The notes beneath the pieces were generated by a model. The model saw nothing but the letters and a program-made list of their open reading frames with translations, was not told where the DNA came from and ran no database searches. A DNA stretch of 64,000 nt from Codonopsis lanceolata (taxonomy: Eukaryota > Streptophyta > Magnoliopsida > Asterales > Campanulaceae), in the NCBI GenBank assembly GCA_013146195.2, contig CM028378.1, positions 36,368,227-36,432,226 of the forward strand, in the 5' to 3' direction. The translations under genes were made by a program, and so were the position numbers. This document shows positions 1 to 11,280 of this stretch, piece by piece. How positions within the stretch are numbered: the stretch's first letter is position 1; each line of letters opens with the position of its first letter.

Positions 1-3000
1 AATTATATCATGTTACAACGACGAAGATCCAGTAAATCGAGCTGTACTGAACAGAAACCGTTCCTTTACTAGACTACCAAGATCAACCAGGGTGAATCCT
101 CTGTCCACAAACAATCAAGCAAGTCAGGAGGCAAGTCACAATAATCATCGTATAAATATGGGCGTATGTCTAAACATAAACATCCCAAGTCTTCCACATA
201 ATGATTAGGTAGAAGCATGTATAACTTTATATATACAAATCCAGTTTTCTTTCATTGGACTATCAAGTATAAGTATGTATGCTACACATAAACACACCAA
301 ATATTTCAAGCAATCAAGAAATCAAGCGATCAAGCAATCAAGACATTCATTCAATAACATTTAGTTCACATAACCATGGTAGCACATTGTTTCACATAAG
401 TGCTAGAATGTAAATCACATATAAGGAGGATATGTTATGGAACCGGTGCCGCGTCGTAGCTCCTGCAATACAAATGTTATCGGTAGTGAATTTGTCACAT
501 GCACGTGCTTGATACATGGACCACGGTAGTATTGTTCCAAGCGCCCTTTGGTTACGACAAGGTACTCTTCCCCACTGTGATCAGTAGTGAAGGGTGTGTG
601 CGGTATTCGGGTGCCGCGACCCATCACTACCACAAATCTCACAATTTGTGACGGTGATGCGTCGTTTACCCATGGTACAATTCACGTATGCCAGCTGGAC
701 TTAATGTATGCCAAGTAGATGTTTACTTGCCACTAGAAATCACATATAAGGATCGAGCTCGACAAGAGCGAACCCGTCCAACAAGTAGATGTTTACTCAA
801 TCAATAATCCAAGTAGGGATTGAGCTCGAAAGTAGCGAACTCAATCAAGTCAAGTAGGCATATAATACTCTACCATTAACAGTTGATCAGGAACATGAAT
901 CTGATCAAGAATATTTAAACTAGTATTTTAGTTACATTGCAAGCATGAACATCAATCCAAGTCAAGAATATCAAAACTAGTATTCTAGTTACAAATCTCA
1001 AACGCCGCAGGGATTGATCATTGAGCCGGTATTGTTCAATGGCTCACTAGTATCGACTCCGTCGAGTCATTTATATATTTCCATCAAATAGAGTTTGAAC
1101 ACTATATGTGTTCGAAGACTCTTTTCTATGTTCTCGTTGAGACAATAACTAGGTTCTTGTTCCACTTAAGAACCCTAGATCACAATCACTAAGTCATGTA
1201 CGAGCGAGAAGCATCAGTTGATAAATGTCAATTCAAGTCTTAGATCAATACAAGTTTGTAATTCCACAAATTAATGGAATCCATAAAACAATGCGTGTTG
1301 ATAATTCATTAGAAGTATATTCATGAAAGCGAGAAACACAATATGTTCCTTAAGTCATATCGTTAAATCACATAGAAGAACCAATTCTTGACAAGGTAAA
1401 AATCATGCTTTTAATCGCAATAACAAATATAAACAGTATTCAAGCTAAGTCGTAAATTAACCATCAGTACATCATGTACTATCCAAGACTACTCCGTTAG
1501 TCGAGGATCACGAAGCCATTCACTTAACTCTTCCTAGAATAACATTTTATTCTATAACCTAAAAGTCCGTAATAATCAAAGACTTAAGCAACACAAGAGG
1601 GAAGACAATATTAAGGTCAAACCATAACGACGAGTCCTAGATAACAACTTAGTTATCCTTGCGACATAAACAAATAGAATCTATATAGAGAGTACTAAAG
1701 TAACTTCGATCCAATACATCTCATGCGATAGTTCTCAAATTCATTATCTCGGGTTTCCCTAAATAATCGCAAGGCGACTCTAGTGAGTCGGTAACCCAAC
1801 AACAACAATCTCATTTCCTTAGGTTTTATACAAGCATAAATACATTCTTAAAAGTCTAGGGACTTTGTGAAGTCCGACAAGCATCAATAGTCCTAATTCA
1901 TAATCCAACCAATTCAAGTGTCTCTCATTCGAGTCACGCATTTGCGACCCAAACATACTCAATCCAAAGACTAGCGATAATATAGTACTTAACATCAACA
2001 AGGACCTCCAATAGAGTCCTAAGCCACAATACCACCTTAATACCAATTCGGTCTCACCCGACCAAAACTCAAGGTTCCGTGGTTGAGATTCAACGAACAC
2101 AAGTAACTATAGGAATTTATCCTAAGGATCAAAATAACAACTTCTATACTTAATTTACTCCATTTGGGTCGAATTACAAAGTCTCAAATTCTAGGTCAAG
2201 GCCTAAATTCGGGATTCACAGTTTATCCGAGTTTCTATAACCAACCACAATCAATCTTAAACCACAACTATTCCGATATACCCAATCATAATCATTTGGG
2301 TTAAAGCCCTAACTATCAAATATTGATATCCATCAATAACATCTCATTTCGATACGTATTTCAATGACAAATCACAAGTAAAAGCCTCTAGCAACCTAAT
2401 ATCAACATTGAGTTAGAAAAAGAAACTAGGGTTTCGGTAACGTACATTTATCGAGCCACAAACAACTAGGAAGAGGAAAACAAGCCCATGTGAAATGATC
2501 TACTCGGAAAGGGCTTCCCGATGGTGGTCTAGGATCGTCAAACGGATGGCCAGAACTTCGGGAATCGTCGGAACACGCACTAGTCGCACGCTGAATCTCC
2601 CAAACTCTCTCCTTCCCGTTCTTGGCTGAAGACGGTCACTTATGAAGAGAGGGGAGGAGTGTTTGGGGTTATAAGGGTGTTTAAGGACTAATATACCCTC
2701 AAATGAGTAAAGGGGAAAGGGTTAAATAAGGGTAGAATAGGAGTTTCACGCCAGAAATCAAACCAGCACAAAGCTGATGTCGGGAGCACTGTTCGGTTGT
2801 CTGGGCCGAACTTTTCACCACTTGTTCGGTTGCCATGGCCGAAAACTCCCCAAGGAGTTCGGTTTGGCTGGCCGAACATCTCCCATGATGTTCGATTGTC
2901 GAGTTGGAACGATGGTTTAAGTCAAAAACGAAGCCGAATGGGTCCAGGACTGAAGGTGAAGCGCACGTTGGGTAAATGCAACTTAAACAAGCATAAAACT

Positions 3001-3310
3001 TGTGTAATAAGGCCTTATGAGGCTCAAATAACCCTCAAGACAAATGAAGGAAATGACTAAGAGTACAACCGAGGTCACACGAAAGAACTACGCGAGAAAA
3101 CTCTCAACCGAGTCAAGTACGAACAGCGTCGGTTTGCGACTTGTAACTTTAACTAGTTAAAGTCTATGGAACATATGGAACTAAGGCATTGGCTTCTTGA
3201 TAGCCTACCCACACAAATCAAGGTTCTCTCCTCAAGTCAAGTAAGCGAGGTCACGGTTAAATGACACGCAAAATGAGAAAGTCAAATATACGAAGGTTCG
3301 GGGTCTTACA
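1..3310 (-). mobile_element. Partial LTR of a gypsy/chromovirus-like (Tekay/Del-type) retrotransposon
   Basis: Read on the minus strand, the sequence at 3310 begins TGTAAGACCCCGAACC, which matches the usual 5' start (TGTAA-ACCCC) of Tekay/Del-type plant LTRs. The 3.3 kb below it has no convincing gene. It contains many short direct repeats, such as AAGTAGATGTTTACT near 711 and 781, and two copies of a 32-bp unit near 904 and 961. No primer-binding site or pol reading frame is visible, so the LTR either runs off the left edge or is a solo LTR. I did not find a matching 5-bp duplication of the flank ATAAC. The short minus-strand frame at 415-642 is unrecognised and probably not a gene. Confidence 0.5.
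2791..2911. repeat. 33-bp tandem array of imperfect palindromes (4 units) inside the LTR
   Basis: The motif GTTCGGTTG-x-TGGCCGAAC starts at 2791, 2824, 2857 and 2890, exactly 33 bp apart. Each of the first three units is a dyad (GTTCGG facing CCGAAC), and the fourth is decayed. Both strands stay open across it, so the apparent peptide repeats are products of the array rather than evidence of a gene. Confidence 0.8.
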
Positions 3311-3549
3311 ATAACTAAATATTTGATTCTTTTCATTTGATTATGTTGACTAAACAAATCAAATTGTGGAGTATTTTTTTTCGAATGGAGAGAGTATTTA
3401 TATCATATGAAAAAAAAAAGGAGGGAGGGCATACTTCTTAATTATGCATATCAATAGATAGATATGTATGCACCATATATAAGTATAACTGAATCCGATC
3501 TGAAACTTTATATCACAGATTTGATTGAATCCATTAAACTCACGGATCA

Positions 3550-3708
3550 AGTGTATTTCAATCAAAATCGGATCTGTTATCAGCTAACATATCCGGCTAA
3601 ATACTTTATCCGATCCGAAATAGAGATTTATGAATCATGAACAATAGAAATATGAAAAGGCATCGAAAGGAAAAAGAAAAAAAGATAACATCTATACATT
3701 AGTATATA
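3550..3708. repeat. Direct repeat, copy A, abutting the Helitron 3' end
   Basis: This stretch is about 85% identical by eye to 7872-8015, in the same orientation. The shared core includes AACATATCCGGCTAAATACT and GAACAATAGAAATATGAAAA. Copy A starts directly beside the CTAG at 3709-3712, which is the candidate 3' terminus of the minus-strand Helitron. Confidence 0.7.
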
Positions 3709-4781
3709 CTAGATTTTGTTCTCGTACATATAACACGACACCAGTATGGGACGGTGTCAATATGAGATAATGTCAATATTCAAATAAATTTATATAATAA
3801 ACAATTTAAAATTAACATATCTCCGTTAAAATTAAAACAATATGATTATCCACAATAGAATAAAAATCTAAATTTACTTTTTTTAAAAGGGAAACAGGGG
3901 CGGTACCCTGCTATATTTTATTAATAAAAATAAAATTACAAACTTGAAGGGACAACCAGCCTTACCCTTATAGGAGGGAGGACGTAGGAGTCTGGCCTCG
4001 AAAAGGAAACACTAACAACAAACAAAAACTAAAAAATTTGAACCGGAGGTAAACCTTGAACATCCATAATTATATCACAACTTAATCTTCTTCTAGAGGC
4101 TCTTGTTTCACAATAATTTTTGGTTTTGAAACGCGAGATGCAATAACTTTGTCTAGTATTTCCATCTACACGTGAGACAAAGAAGATTTAGACATATTAA
4201 TTTAACTATATTTTATGCATAAAAGTGATTAATTAATTAAAATATTAAAAAAGTACCACCTAATTTACAAAACTTGAATCCTCCCACATATCATCGTACA
4301 ATAGTATAGGCACATGTTGAGGTAGAATTTGAGATGCAGGTGGAGGGGGTGTCAGAGTTGCAGGTGGAGTTGTTGAGACCTATTTTGGAGCAATGTGTAA
4401 GATAAAAATTATGTAATTGTAAAATTTGTATCATATGTTATTATTAGCACTTATCTAAACATGAGTTGGGTGCTTACAAATTCCTCTACATAATCAGAAT
4501 CATAACAATTAGGTAGAGGGGGAGTTGGAGATGCAGGTGAAGTTTCAAATAAAGTTGCATTGACCTATTTGAAACCATGTATGTGTTAGATAAAAACTAT
4601 ATAATCGTAAAAAATAATTTTGATGTAAAAGTGTATGAAATGACAACATTTTAATTTTATAGTTGGAAATTCTAGGGATTTATACTTGTTATAGAAGCAC
4701 TATAGAAGAACTTCAGGTTAAACTATATTTGTTGTAAAAATTTCTTCTTTTGATGATTGTTATATTACTGAATATAGTACA

Positions 4782-6600
4782 TCAAGAAAGTGTAACGTAT
4801 AATTGGCCTTGAGTAAACACTGGGGTCCGAAGATCAATGCCGACAAATTTAACCGATTGGCCTTGTGATTTATTTATAGTCATTGCAAACGTCAACCTAA
4901 TTGGAAATTGTCGTCTTGTAATAGGAATGGTAAGCTCAAAAGCATAAGGGGTAAGAGAAATTATTGGTATAAATGCCAAATTTCCAGCTTTATCTCCCAT
5001 TAATATTTTGGCTTCAATAATCTGATGCGCACATCTTACTACCCTCGGTCTTGTTCCATTGCAGAGACCATCCTTTGGGGCAAGATTCCTGAGCAAAATA
5101 ATAGGACAACCAACTTTTAATTGGAGGTCTGAAGGAGGGAAACCAGTCGGAATCAATGAGTTTAGTTATTCGATTGGGTATCGATTTGTCATGATCGGAT
5201 CACTCATAACATTATCTGTATTTTTGTCTGCTGATAAATAACTAATGTCATCTTCAGGGAATATCTTCAATGCTTGAACATTTATATCATTAACATTGTT
5301 ATTACGTTCTGGGAGAATAGTACGATCAGTTAAGAATTTTGTTGTAGAAGTCCCTATTCTATGCAATTGTGGATACATTTTTCTTATTAGTTGAATCAAG
5401 TCTTTACACTTCCGAATTGATGAAGGTAATTCGATGGTTGCTTTGGATTGGTTCCAACCTAGTAATTGAAGTTGAATCAATGTTAATTAGAAAATGTTTA
5501 TTAATGTAAAGTTCAATGATAGATGTATAAAATTGATATTACCCCATTCAAATATGTAGCAAATTCAACATTCACAGAATCATTTCGATTTAATCGCATG
5601 TTTTCCGATAGAGTCAAGATGTGTGTCTTGTTTCAAAGTGTTGATTTTTGAAGAGTTGATCCCACAATTTGCTCATGATATCCTTTCGGTAAAACATGCA
5701 AAGTTTGGTGAAAATCTCCACCAAGCACAACAGTAATTCCACCAAAAGGGTTGTTGTTTTCTCTAACATCTTGAAGGTTGCGATCAACGGCCTCAACGCA
5801 ATGTCGATGTTGCATAGGGACCTCATCCCATATTATCAATTTCACCTCCCTTAACAATTCGGCATGAATTGACTGTTTAGTGAATAAACATATGGTGTCT
5901 TTCAACACATTCAATGGTAGACAAAATATAGAATGTACAGTTCTACCACCTACCAACAACAACGATGCAATTCCAGATGATGCAACACAAATCACGATAT
6001 GACCAAAGCTTGGACATTTTCCTACAATGGTATTATATAAAAATATTTTACCCGTTCCAGCACCCTCATTCAAGAAAAAGGTTCTCCCTTGATTTTGAAC
6101 CACTGAAGACTTAACAGCTTCGAAACAGTGTCGTTGACCAAAATTCAAATAGTTGATATTTTCTTCCGCACCAATTGTCCGATCATTATACTCGAGTTAT
6201 ATATGTTCCCATAATAGCATGTTATGGACTGCAGCTTGTGTCCAACTTTCAATTGGGAGGAGAATCGGTGGAAAATCTTGTAAATTTTTTCCAGTTTCTA
6301 GTAATATTTCGTTCAAGAGATGTAAACCATAATCCATAACTTGAGCATCATTTTGATTTGGAATTCCAAAGTTCGTATGCAATTTGTATGCAACATCATC
6401 ACATATATTCATTGCAAACTTATTCCACAACTCATCAGGGTGTATCAGAGAACATTGTGTTAGAATAAGCGCAAATAATCTTCGTAATTGGTATCCGGTC
6501 TTCATAATTGATGTTTCTTCTAAACATTGCACCCATTCTTCGTTATCTTCTAAAAGACCGCGTGCAACACAAGCATTTTTGAACGTATCATATTGAACAC
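4782..6600 (-). pseudogene. Helitron PIF1-like helicase, broken
   Basis: Minus-strand pieces in order are 6532-6197 (the 'QCLEE...TGYQLRRLFALILTQCS' region that precedes the helicase in plant Helitrons), 6148-5633 (helicase motif I and Walker B), 5480-5166 and 5156-4782 (the C-terminal 'TINKSQGQS' and 'YVTLS' motifs). Walker A reads GAGTGKIFLY, with Ile where the family has Thr, and Walker B reads IIWDEVPM. The pieces lie in different frames with stops between them, so no single protein can be made. PIF1-type helicases unwind DNA during rolling-circle transposition; this copy is very probably inactive. Confidence 0.85.
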
Positions 6601-6884
6601 CAATGTATGTGCGTAAATTTTCTCATGATATTGGCCCTTTCACAGTAATTAGTAATAGTCGCTGATAAAATTTCTCTCCACTAGAATGGCTAGCAAAATA
6701 TATTCTACAAATCTCGTTGTTCGGACGGTTAGGATGTCGTCGTTGCCAAAAAGTCTTCTATCACGTGTAATTCTTGAGGATTTGTTGATACGTTAAACGT
6801 CAGGCCATTTCTTCGGAGGCACAACAATTGAAAAAAAGTCATTAATTTTATTACTTTCTCCTCAATTTGTTGAGCTATCTGCTG

Positions 6885-7897
6885 TCATGACTGTCTTGAA
6901 TCATATGAAACATTATGTTCTCCGGGTAAATGGAGATTTAATCTAACAACATTAAGGAATTCTTCATGTAAAGTGTTGCCAAATAACCGCCATGCAGCTT
7001 CTGGGGGACCAATATACCTCGTATCAAGATATCGTTGGATCTCATCACCTCTTCCCAAAACCATAGTTGCTATATCATGTCCTTTGTAGATATACTTATT
7101 TATGTACTTGACACATCTCATTCCAGCACAAACCTCCACATTGATATAGTAGTCAAACATCTCCGTCAGATAAGGATTATATGGTACAACATCTCTATGA
7201 TCAACGTGTTTCCCATTGACAATCAATGCGAAGCCATTATTGCATCGACGATAGACTGAATAACCGTCAGCATCAATAGAAATAGTGTCAGCCCATAGTT
7301 TTGGGTATCATTTTTTACAATAATTATTCTCCATACATTGTGCACGTGAGTTTCTCGTCCCGTATGGTCCATGAATCATGCATCTCTTAACTGTGTCGAA
7401 AAGTGCAGCCTTACTAATTGGATCAGATAACTCAGCAGACACTACCCTATCAATTTGTTCTGGTGTTCTAATCTTATCTGGTTTTACCATAAAAAACTGA
7501 ACATGCATATGAGGCAATCCTCTTTTTTGAAATTCAATTGTGAAAACATATACTTCTTTTCGCCCGAACACCCTCTTATCTTTTACAATTTTCTTCTTTT
7601 CAATTCAAAAACTCGAGCAACCAGATCTGGTCGATCAACTGCATTTTGATTAGGTAGAAGAGCATCACTAATTTATGGCCACGCTGAATTGGCTGTCATG
7701 GTTAAGAAAATATTTGGGTGTTTGTATGTGCGAATAATAACCATGAAATCTTGAAAATTTTCATACATTTGTCTTGGTCCACCAGAAGATGAAAAAATAT
7801 ATCTTTTGCCCCTGTCATTGGGTCTTAGTCCCTCTTCATCAAAGATTTCTTGAAGATCTTTATAGCAATTGAAATCTGATCCATTATCAGCAAACAT
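6885..7897 (-). pseudogene. Helitron Rep (HUH nuclease) domain, broken
   Basis: Three minus-strand blocks cover 7897-7673, 7571-7308 and 7226-6885. The first ends at a stop just after 'TMTANSAWP', a conserved block of Helitron_like_N. The second has 'FTIEFQKRGLPHMHV', whose H-x-H is the metal-binding HUH motif. The third has 'CVKYINKYIYKGHD', containing the tyrosines of the catalytic region. Stops at 7673 and about 7308 interrupt the frame. In intact elements the product nicks and joins DNA at the transposon ends. Here only the order of motifs survives, and the N-terminal part upstream of 7897 is absent. Confidence 0.85.
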
Positions 7898-8015
7898 ATC
7901 CGGCTAAATACTTAATGCGATCCGAAATAGAGATTTATGGATCGTGAACAATAGAAATATGAAAAGGCGTTGAAAGGAGAAAGAAAAAAGATAACATCTA
8001 TACATTGGTGTATAT
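7872..8015. repeat. Direct repeat, copy B, beside the Rep remnant
   Basis: This copy matches 3550-3708. The repeat runs into the first codons of the Rep remnant (7870-7897), so the junction between repeat and coding remnant is not sharp. From 8016 to 8478 there is AT-rich sequence in which I see no gene. Confidence 0.7.
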
Positions 8016-8487
8016 ATTATATATGTGTATGATCATATATATGTTATTTTTAAATTGGACCGGGTTCTTAACGAATCAGATGTAGTTAAATTCATACTCA
8101 ACCCGTTAATTAAGTAGATTATCGAATTCAAATTGGGGTGATTAAATCATTATACAAATCAATATTTAAAATTTTGCATTAAATTTGGATCGGAATCAAA
8201 CCAAAATTCAAACCATTCACAAGTTCATTTAAAATGTGACTTTTAAGCATAGTAGAGCGCAACATCAATAGATCCCAGAAATTATTGCCGAGGCTTTGCG
8301 AATAATGTAACCAATCGGATTATTGCTTGTCAGGTAAACAACAGAATGTTACAATGAATAAAGTAATAATTATTGTAAATCAATGGAGAGATTACACAAT
8401 CATATGTTTATGCGTATTAAAAAAAAATTAATACTCATTGTGCTACATAACATTTAAAGACATATGAAGAATTGAATATTAAAATTT

Positions 8488-9945
8488 GGGTTAATATCAT
8501 TTTTGATACCCCAAAGTTACTCATTTTTCAGTTTCCATAACCACTGTTCCTAGGCAATCAAAGTTAAGCCAAACATTTCCAAAATCCATCATTTTTAATC
8601 CCAATCGTTAAAATGGCCGTGAATTACTAACGACTAACCAGCTATCCTAGGTTGAAAACCGGCAACAACAGGTATCACTATCAGGTATCCAAAATCCATC
8701 ACTTTTAATCCCAATCGTTAAACCCATTGTTCTTACCGCTTGGCCCTTGCAAATGGAATCATCTTTTCTATCAACATCATCTTTGCCCATATCATTATCA
8801 GCTTTGAGTTCTACCTGTGTCATTTGAACGCATCCTCCAGGCATATTGGTGGCCAATCCATCCTGATCCAAATAATGTGGAGCTAAAGGAGCATCATCGT
8901 GACTAAAAGAAGAAGCCCCAATATGACCTTTACGCCCACCCTAAAAGCAGTCCTCTACAACCTGTCTCGAAAGGCGCAACGAGAAAGCAAGCGCTGAAGC
9001 CGCCAAAGCTAAAAGCAGCTATTGAACTCTTTCACCTTGGAAGCCTGTTAGACCTTGTATTTCTTTCGTTTCCAAACAAATATACTGGAATCAAGGATTG
9101 AGTCGCTGGTTAACTTCTCCTTTCCAGTGGGATTAGTAGCCGAAGAAGCAGTGGGTGCAAAGGCGAACTATCCATCCATTGAAATCTACCAAATTACAAA
9201 ATCCACGTCAAATGGGTTGTCACCGGGAAAGCTGCTAGCCCGATCAGAGGAAGAATAGATAGCACTAGTCTTGTTTCCGTGAAGGCTCCGCCCAAGCCTA
9301 TATATCATCGCGGCCAAGTGAGATTTTTCGGGAGTGAAAAGATGGTTTTTGAGATCGATTTCTAAGTCGATTTCGTCAATACCTCCACAGTCTTGGCTAC
9401 TGGAAGCAAAGGAGAAAACCCTTCTGGCGCGAAGGTCCTTGATGGAGCTGTGAGGGGTATCATCAATAAAGGAAGAATCTGAATGTGAATTAGGTTTTGC
9501 GTTGAGCAATTGGGCGCAATGATGCCATCGGATGTCATCGGAACGAGCACGGCCGAAACGATTTGGATGGAGGTAGTAGACTTGAGACTTGCTGCGGGTT
9601 AAGATACCCTCGAACGGGTTGGAATTAAATTACTGCTTCTGTTTTCGGGTACGAAGCATTGTTTACATGGCTCACGAGTCTCTGCTTGATTCTGTCTGTG
9701 CCTGTAGAATTAGCGTTTTCAACCTAGGTAGAACTCGAAGCTGATAGTGATACTTGTTACCAAGCCTGTTCCCGGTTTCCAACCTAGGATAGCATGTTAG
9801 TCGTTAGTAATTCACGACCATTTAACGATTGAGATTAAAAGTGATGAATTTTGGAAAAGTTTGGCTTAACTTTGATTGCCTAGAAACAGTAGGTATGGAA
9901 ACTGAAAAATGAGTAAAGTTGGGGTATCAAAAATGATATTAACCC
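8488..9945. mobile_element. MULE with about 210-bp TIRs and 9-bp TSD, carrying unidentified DNA
   Basis: The ends are inverted copies: GGGTTAATATCATTTTTGAT at 8488 is matched by its reverse complement ending at 9945, and similarity runs for about 200 bp inward. Perfect 9-bp duplications TTAAAATTT lie at 8479-8487 and 9946-9954, as expected for Mutator-like elements. There is no transposase, so it is non-autonomous. The interior (8740-9730) is less AT-rich than the flanks and has open minus-strand stretches at 9509-9186 and 8871-8647. These look like carried gene fragments, but I do not recognise the source. Part of the TIR (about 8576-8612) is repeated again at about 8688-8722. Confidence 0.85.
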
Positions 9946-10123
9946 TTAAAATTTAAAAGGTTAAGTTATTAGCCAAGAGTTAATAATTATAACAGACCTT
10001 TAATTAATGTCATATCGAATTATGGTAATTGTATTTTAAAACTCTGCCAATTAATAAGCTTTGTTGTATAACTACAAAAATATTAAAAAAAAGAAGCATA
10101 TTTAGAGATACATGTAATAAAAA

Positions 10124-11271
10124 GGCCAAATTACTTTTTACCCCCCAAAATTTCCACTAAATCCCAGTTTACCACCTGAACTAAGGTTTGTCCCACTTTA
10201 GCATTCAAAGTTGTCATTTGTCCCATTTAACCTCCTCCCGTCAGTTGCCATTAGAAACTCGGCGTTAAATCGCATGTGGTCTTCACGTGCGGGGTTCTTT
10301 TCGTCTTTTAATAGAACTCTCTCTCTCTCTCACACACACTCTCTGTCCCTCGCTGTCTTTTTCTCTCTCCTCTGGACTTCGTACACTGTTCAGGTCAGTT
10401 TGAAAAGAGAATTCGGTTACGAATCATTTAGAGTAACATAAATAGACAAGGAGCATTTGGCAGGAAAAAAATAAATGTAAAATTTGAGAATGTGACGTTT
10501 GTATACCAGTCGTCCGACGAAGCGGAAACGGCCCGATCAAAATACGATTTGGCTCTCACTTCATCTTTGTCAGCCTCCCAAATCAATTTTTACAAAGACA
10601 GCACTTCGCCGTCTCCCGGACTCGCTAGTATTGCTCTTTCGTAATACTCCTCCGCTTTCACCGCGTCTCCCTCAACCTTTTTCGAACATCAAAAATACAT
10701 AAATTAATCAAATCATTCAAATGAATGTAGATTTTAATTCGCGAATTCGGATGTAATGCAAGAAATTTAAAGGTGAGTTACCTCGTGCAAATACTTTGCG
10801 TAGTTTCTAAGGAGGAGAGAATTCGTAGGGTCTGACTTCAACTTCTCTTGAAAATACACGCCAAGATTGCTCCGATCAGCGTTTCCGCCTGCGAAGTTAC
10901 CTGTACCAAAGTCGTTGTTTCCGCCGTGGCCGCCGCCGAATAATTTTCCCTGATCCATCCCGCCGTCAGAATGGCTTAATTCCTCTATCGCAGTTCCGCT
11001 CTTCGTACAATCTCCGGCAAAACTCCTTTGATCGAAAATGCTTTCGGTTAAGAGACAGCGAGTGTGTGTGAGAGAGAGTTCTATTAAAAGACGAAAAGAG
11101 CCCCGCACGTGAAGACCACGTGCGATTTAACGCCGAGTTTCTAACGGCAACTAACGTGAGGAGGTTAAATGGGACAAATGGCAACCTTGAATGCTAAAGT
11201 GGGACAAACCTTAGTTTAGGTGGTAAACTAGGATTTGGTGGAAATTTTGGGGGGTAAAAAGTAATTTGGCC
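10124..11271. mobile_element. Pack-MULE with about 220-bp TIRs and 9-bp TSD, carrying a TPR-protein gene fragment
   Basis: The left end GGCCAAATTACTTTTTACCC at 10124 is mirrored at the right end (…GTAATTTGGCC, ending 11271). Inverted similarity continues to about 10340 and from about 11050. The 9-bp target duplication TAATAAAAA is perfect (10115-10123 and 11272-11280). No transposase is present. The interior holds part of a cellular gene on the minus strand, including an intron, which suggests capture at the DNA level. Confidence 0.92.
10500..11030 (-). pseudogene. Captured fragment of a tetratricopeptide-repeat (TPR-like) protein gene
   Basis: The minus-strand exon ending at 10782 encodes 'LKSDPTNSLLLRNYAKYLHE', and the exon beginning at 10676 continues with 'VEGDAVKAEEYYERAIL'. 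This is the conserved TPR core of a plant TPR-like superfamily (AT1G80130/AT5G20190 type; family level only). A GT donor (GAG|GTAAC at 10782) and an AG acceptor (AAAG|GTTGAG at 10677) delimit a retained intron of about 100 bp. The second exon has an in-frame TAA where the family has Tyr-Ala, so it cannot give a normal protein. A Gly/Asn-rich stretch precedes the repeats, with a possible ATG at 10958. The parent gene is not in the window. Confidence 0.8.
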
Positions 11272-11280
11272 TAATAAAAA

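Larger units (their letters stand above)
3709..7900 (-). mobile_element. Degenerate Helitron (rolling-circle transposon), minus strand
   Basis: The element carries remains of a Rep (HUH) domain and a PIF1-type helicase, the hallmark combination of Helitrons. On the minus strand it appears to end in a weak stem (TCGT...ACGA, about 3721-3737), an A-rich spacer and CTAG at 3712-3709 followed by T, as Helitron 3' ends do. The 5' end is not resolved: the upstream part of the Rep frame is missing, and the sequence passes into a repeat that also flanks the 3' end. From 3713 to 4780 there is AT-rich sequence with two related segments (4331-4440 and 4513-4625), possibly old exons, but I recognise no domain in them. 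Confidence 0.7.

Noticed and set aside
415..642. 75-codon minus-strand open frame near the left edge
   Set aside because: No recognisable domain, no upstream signals and it lies in LTR-like DNA; not listed as a gene.
2688..3060. Overlapping open frames on both strands across the 33-bp array
   Set aside because: Both arise because the 33-bp period is a multiple of three and lacks stops; this is a property of the repeat.
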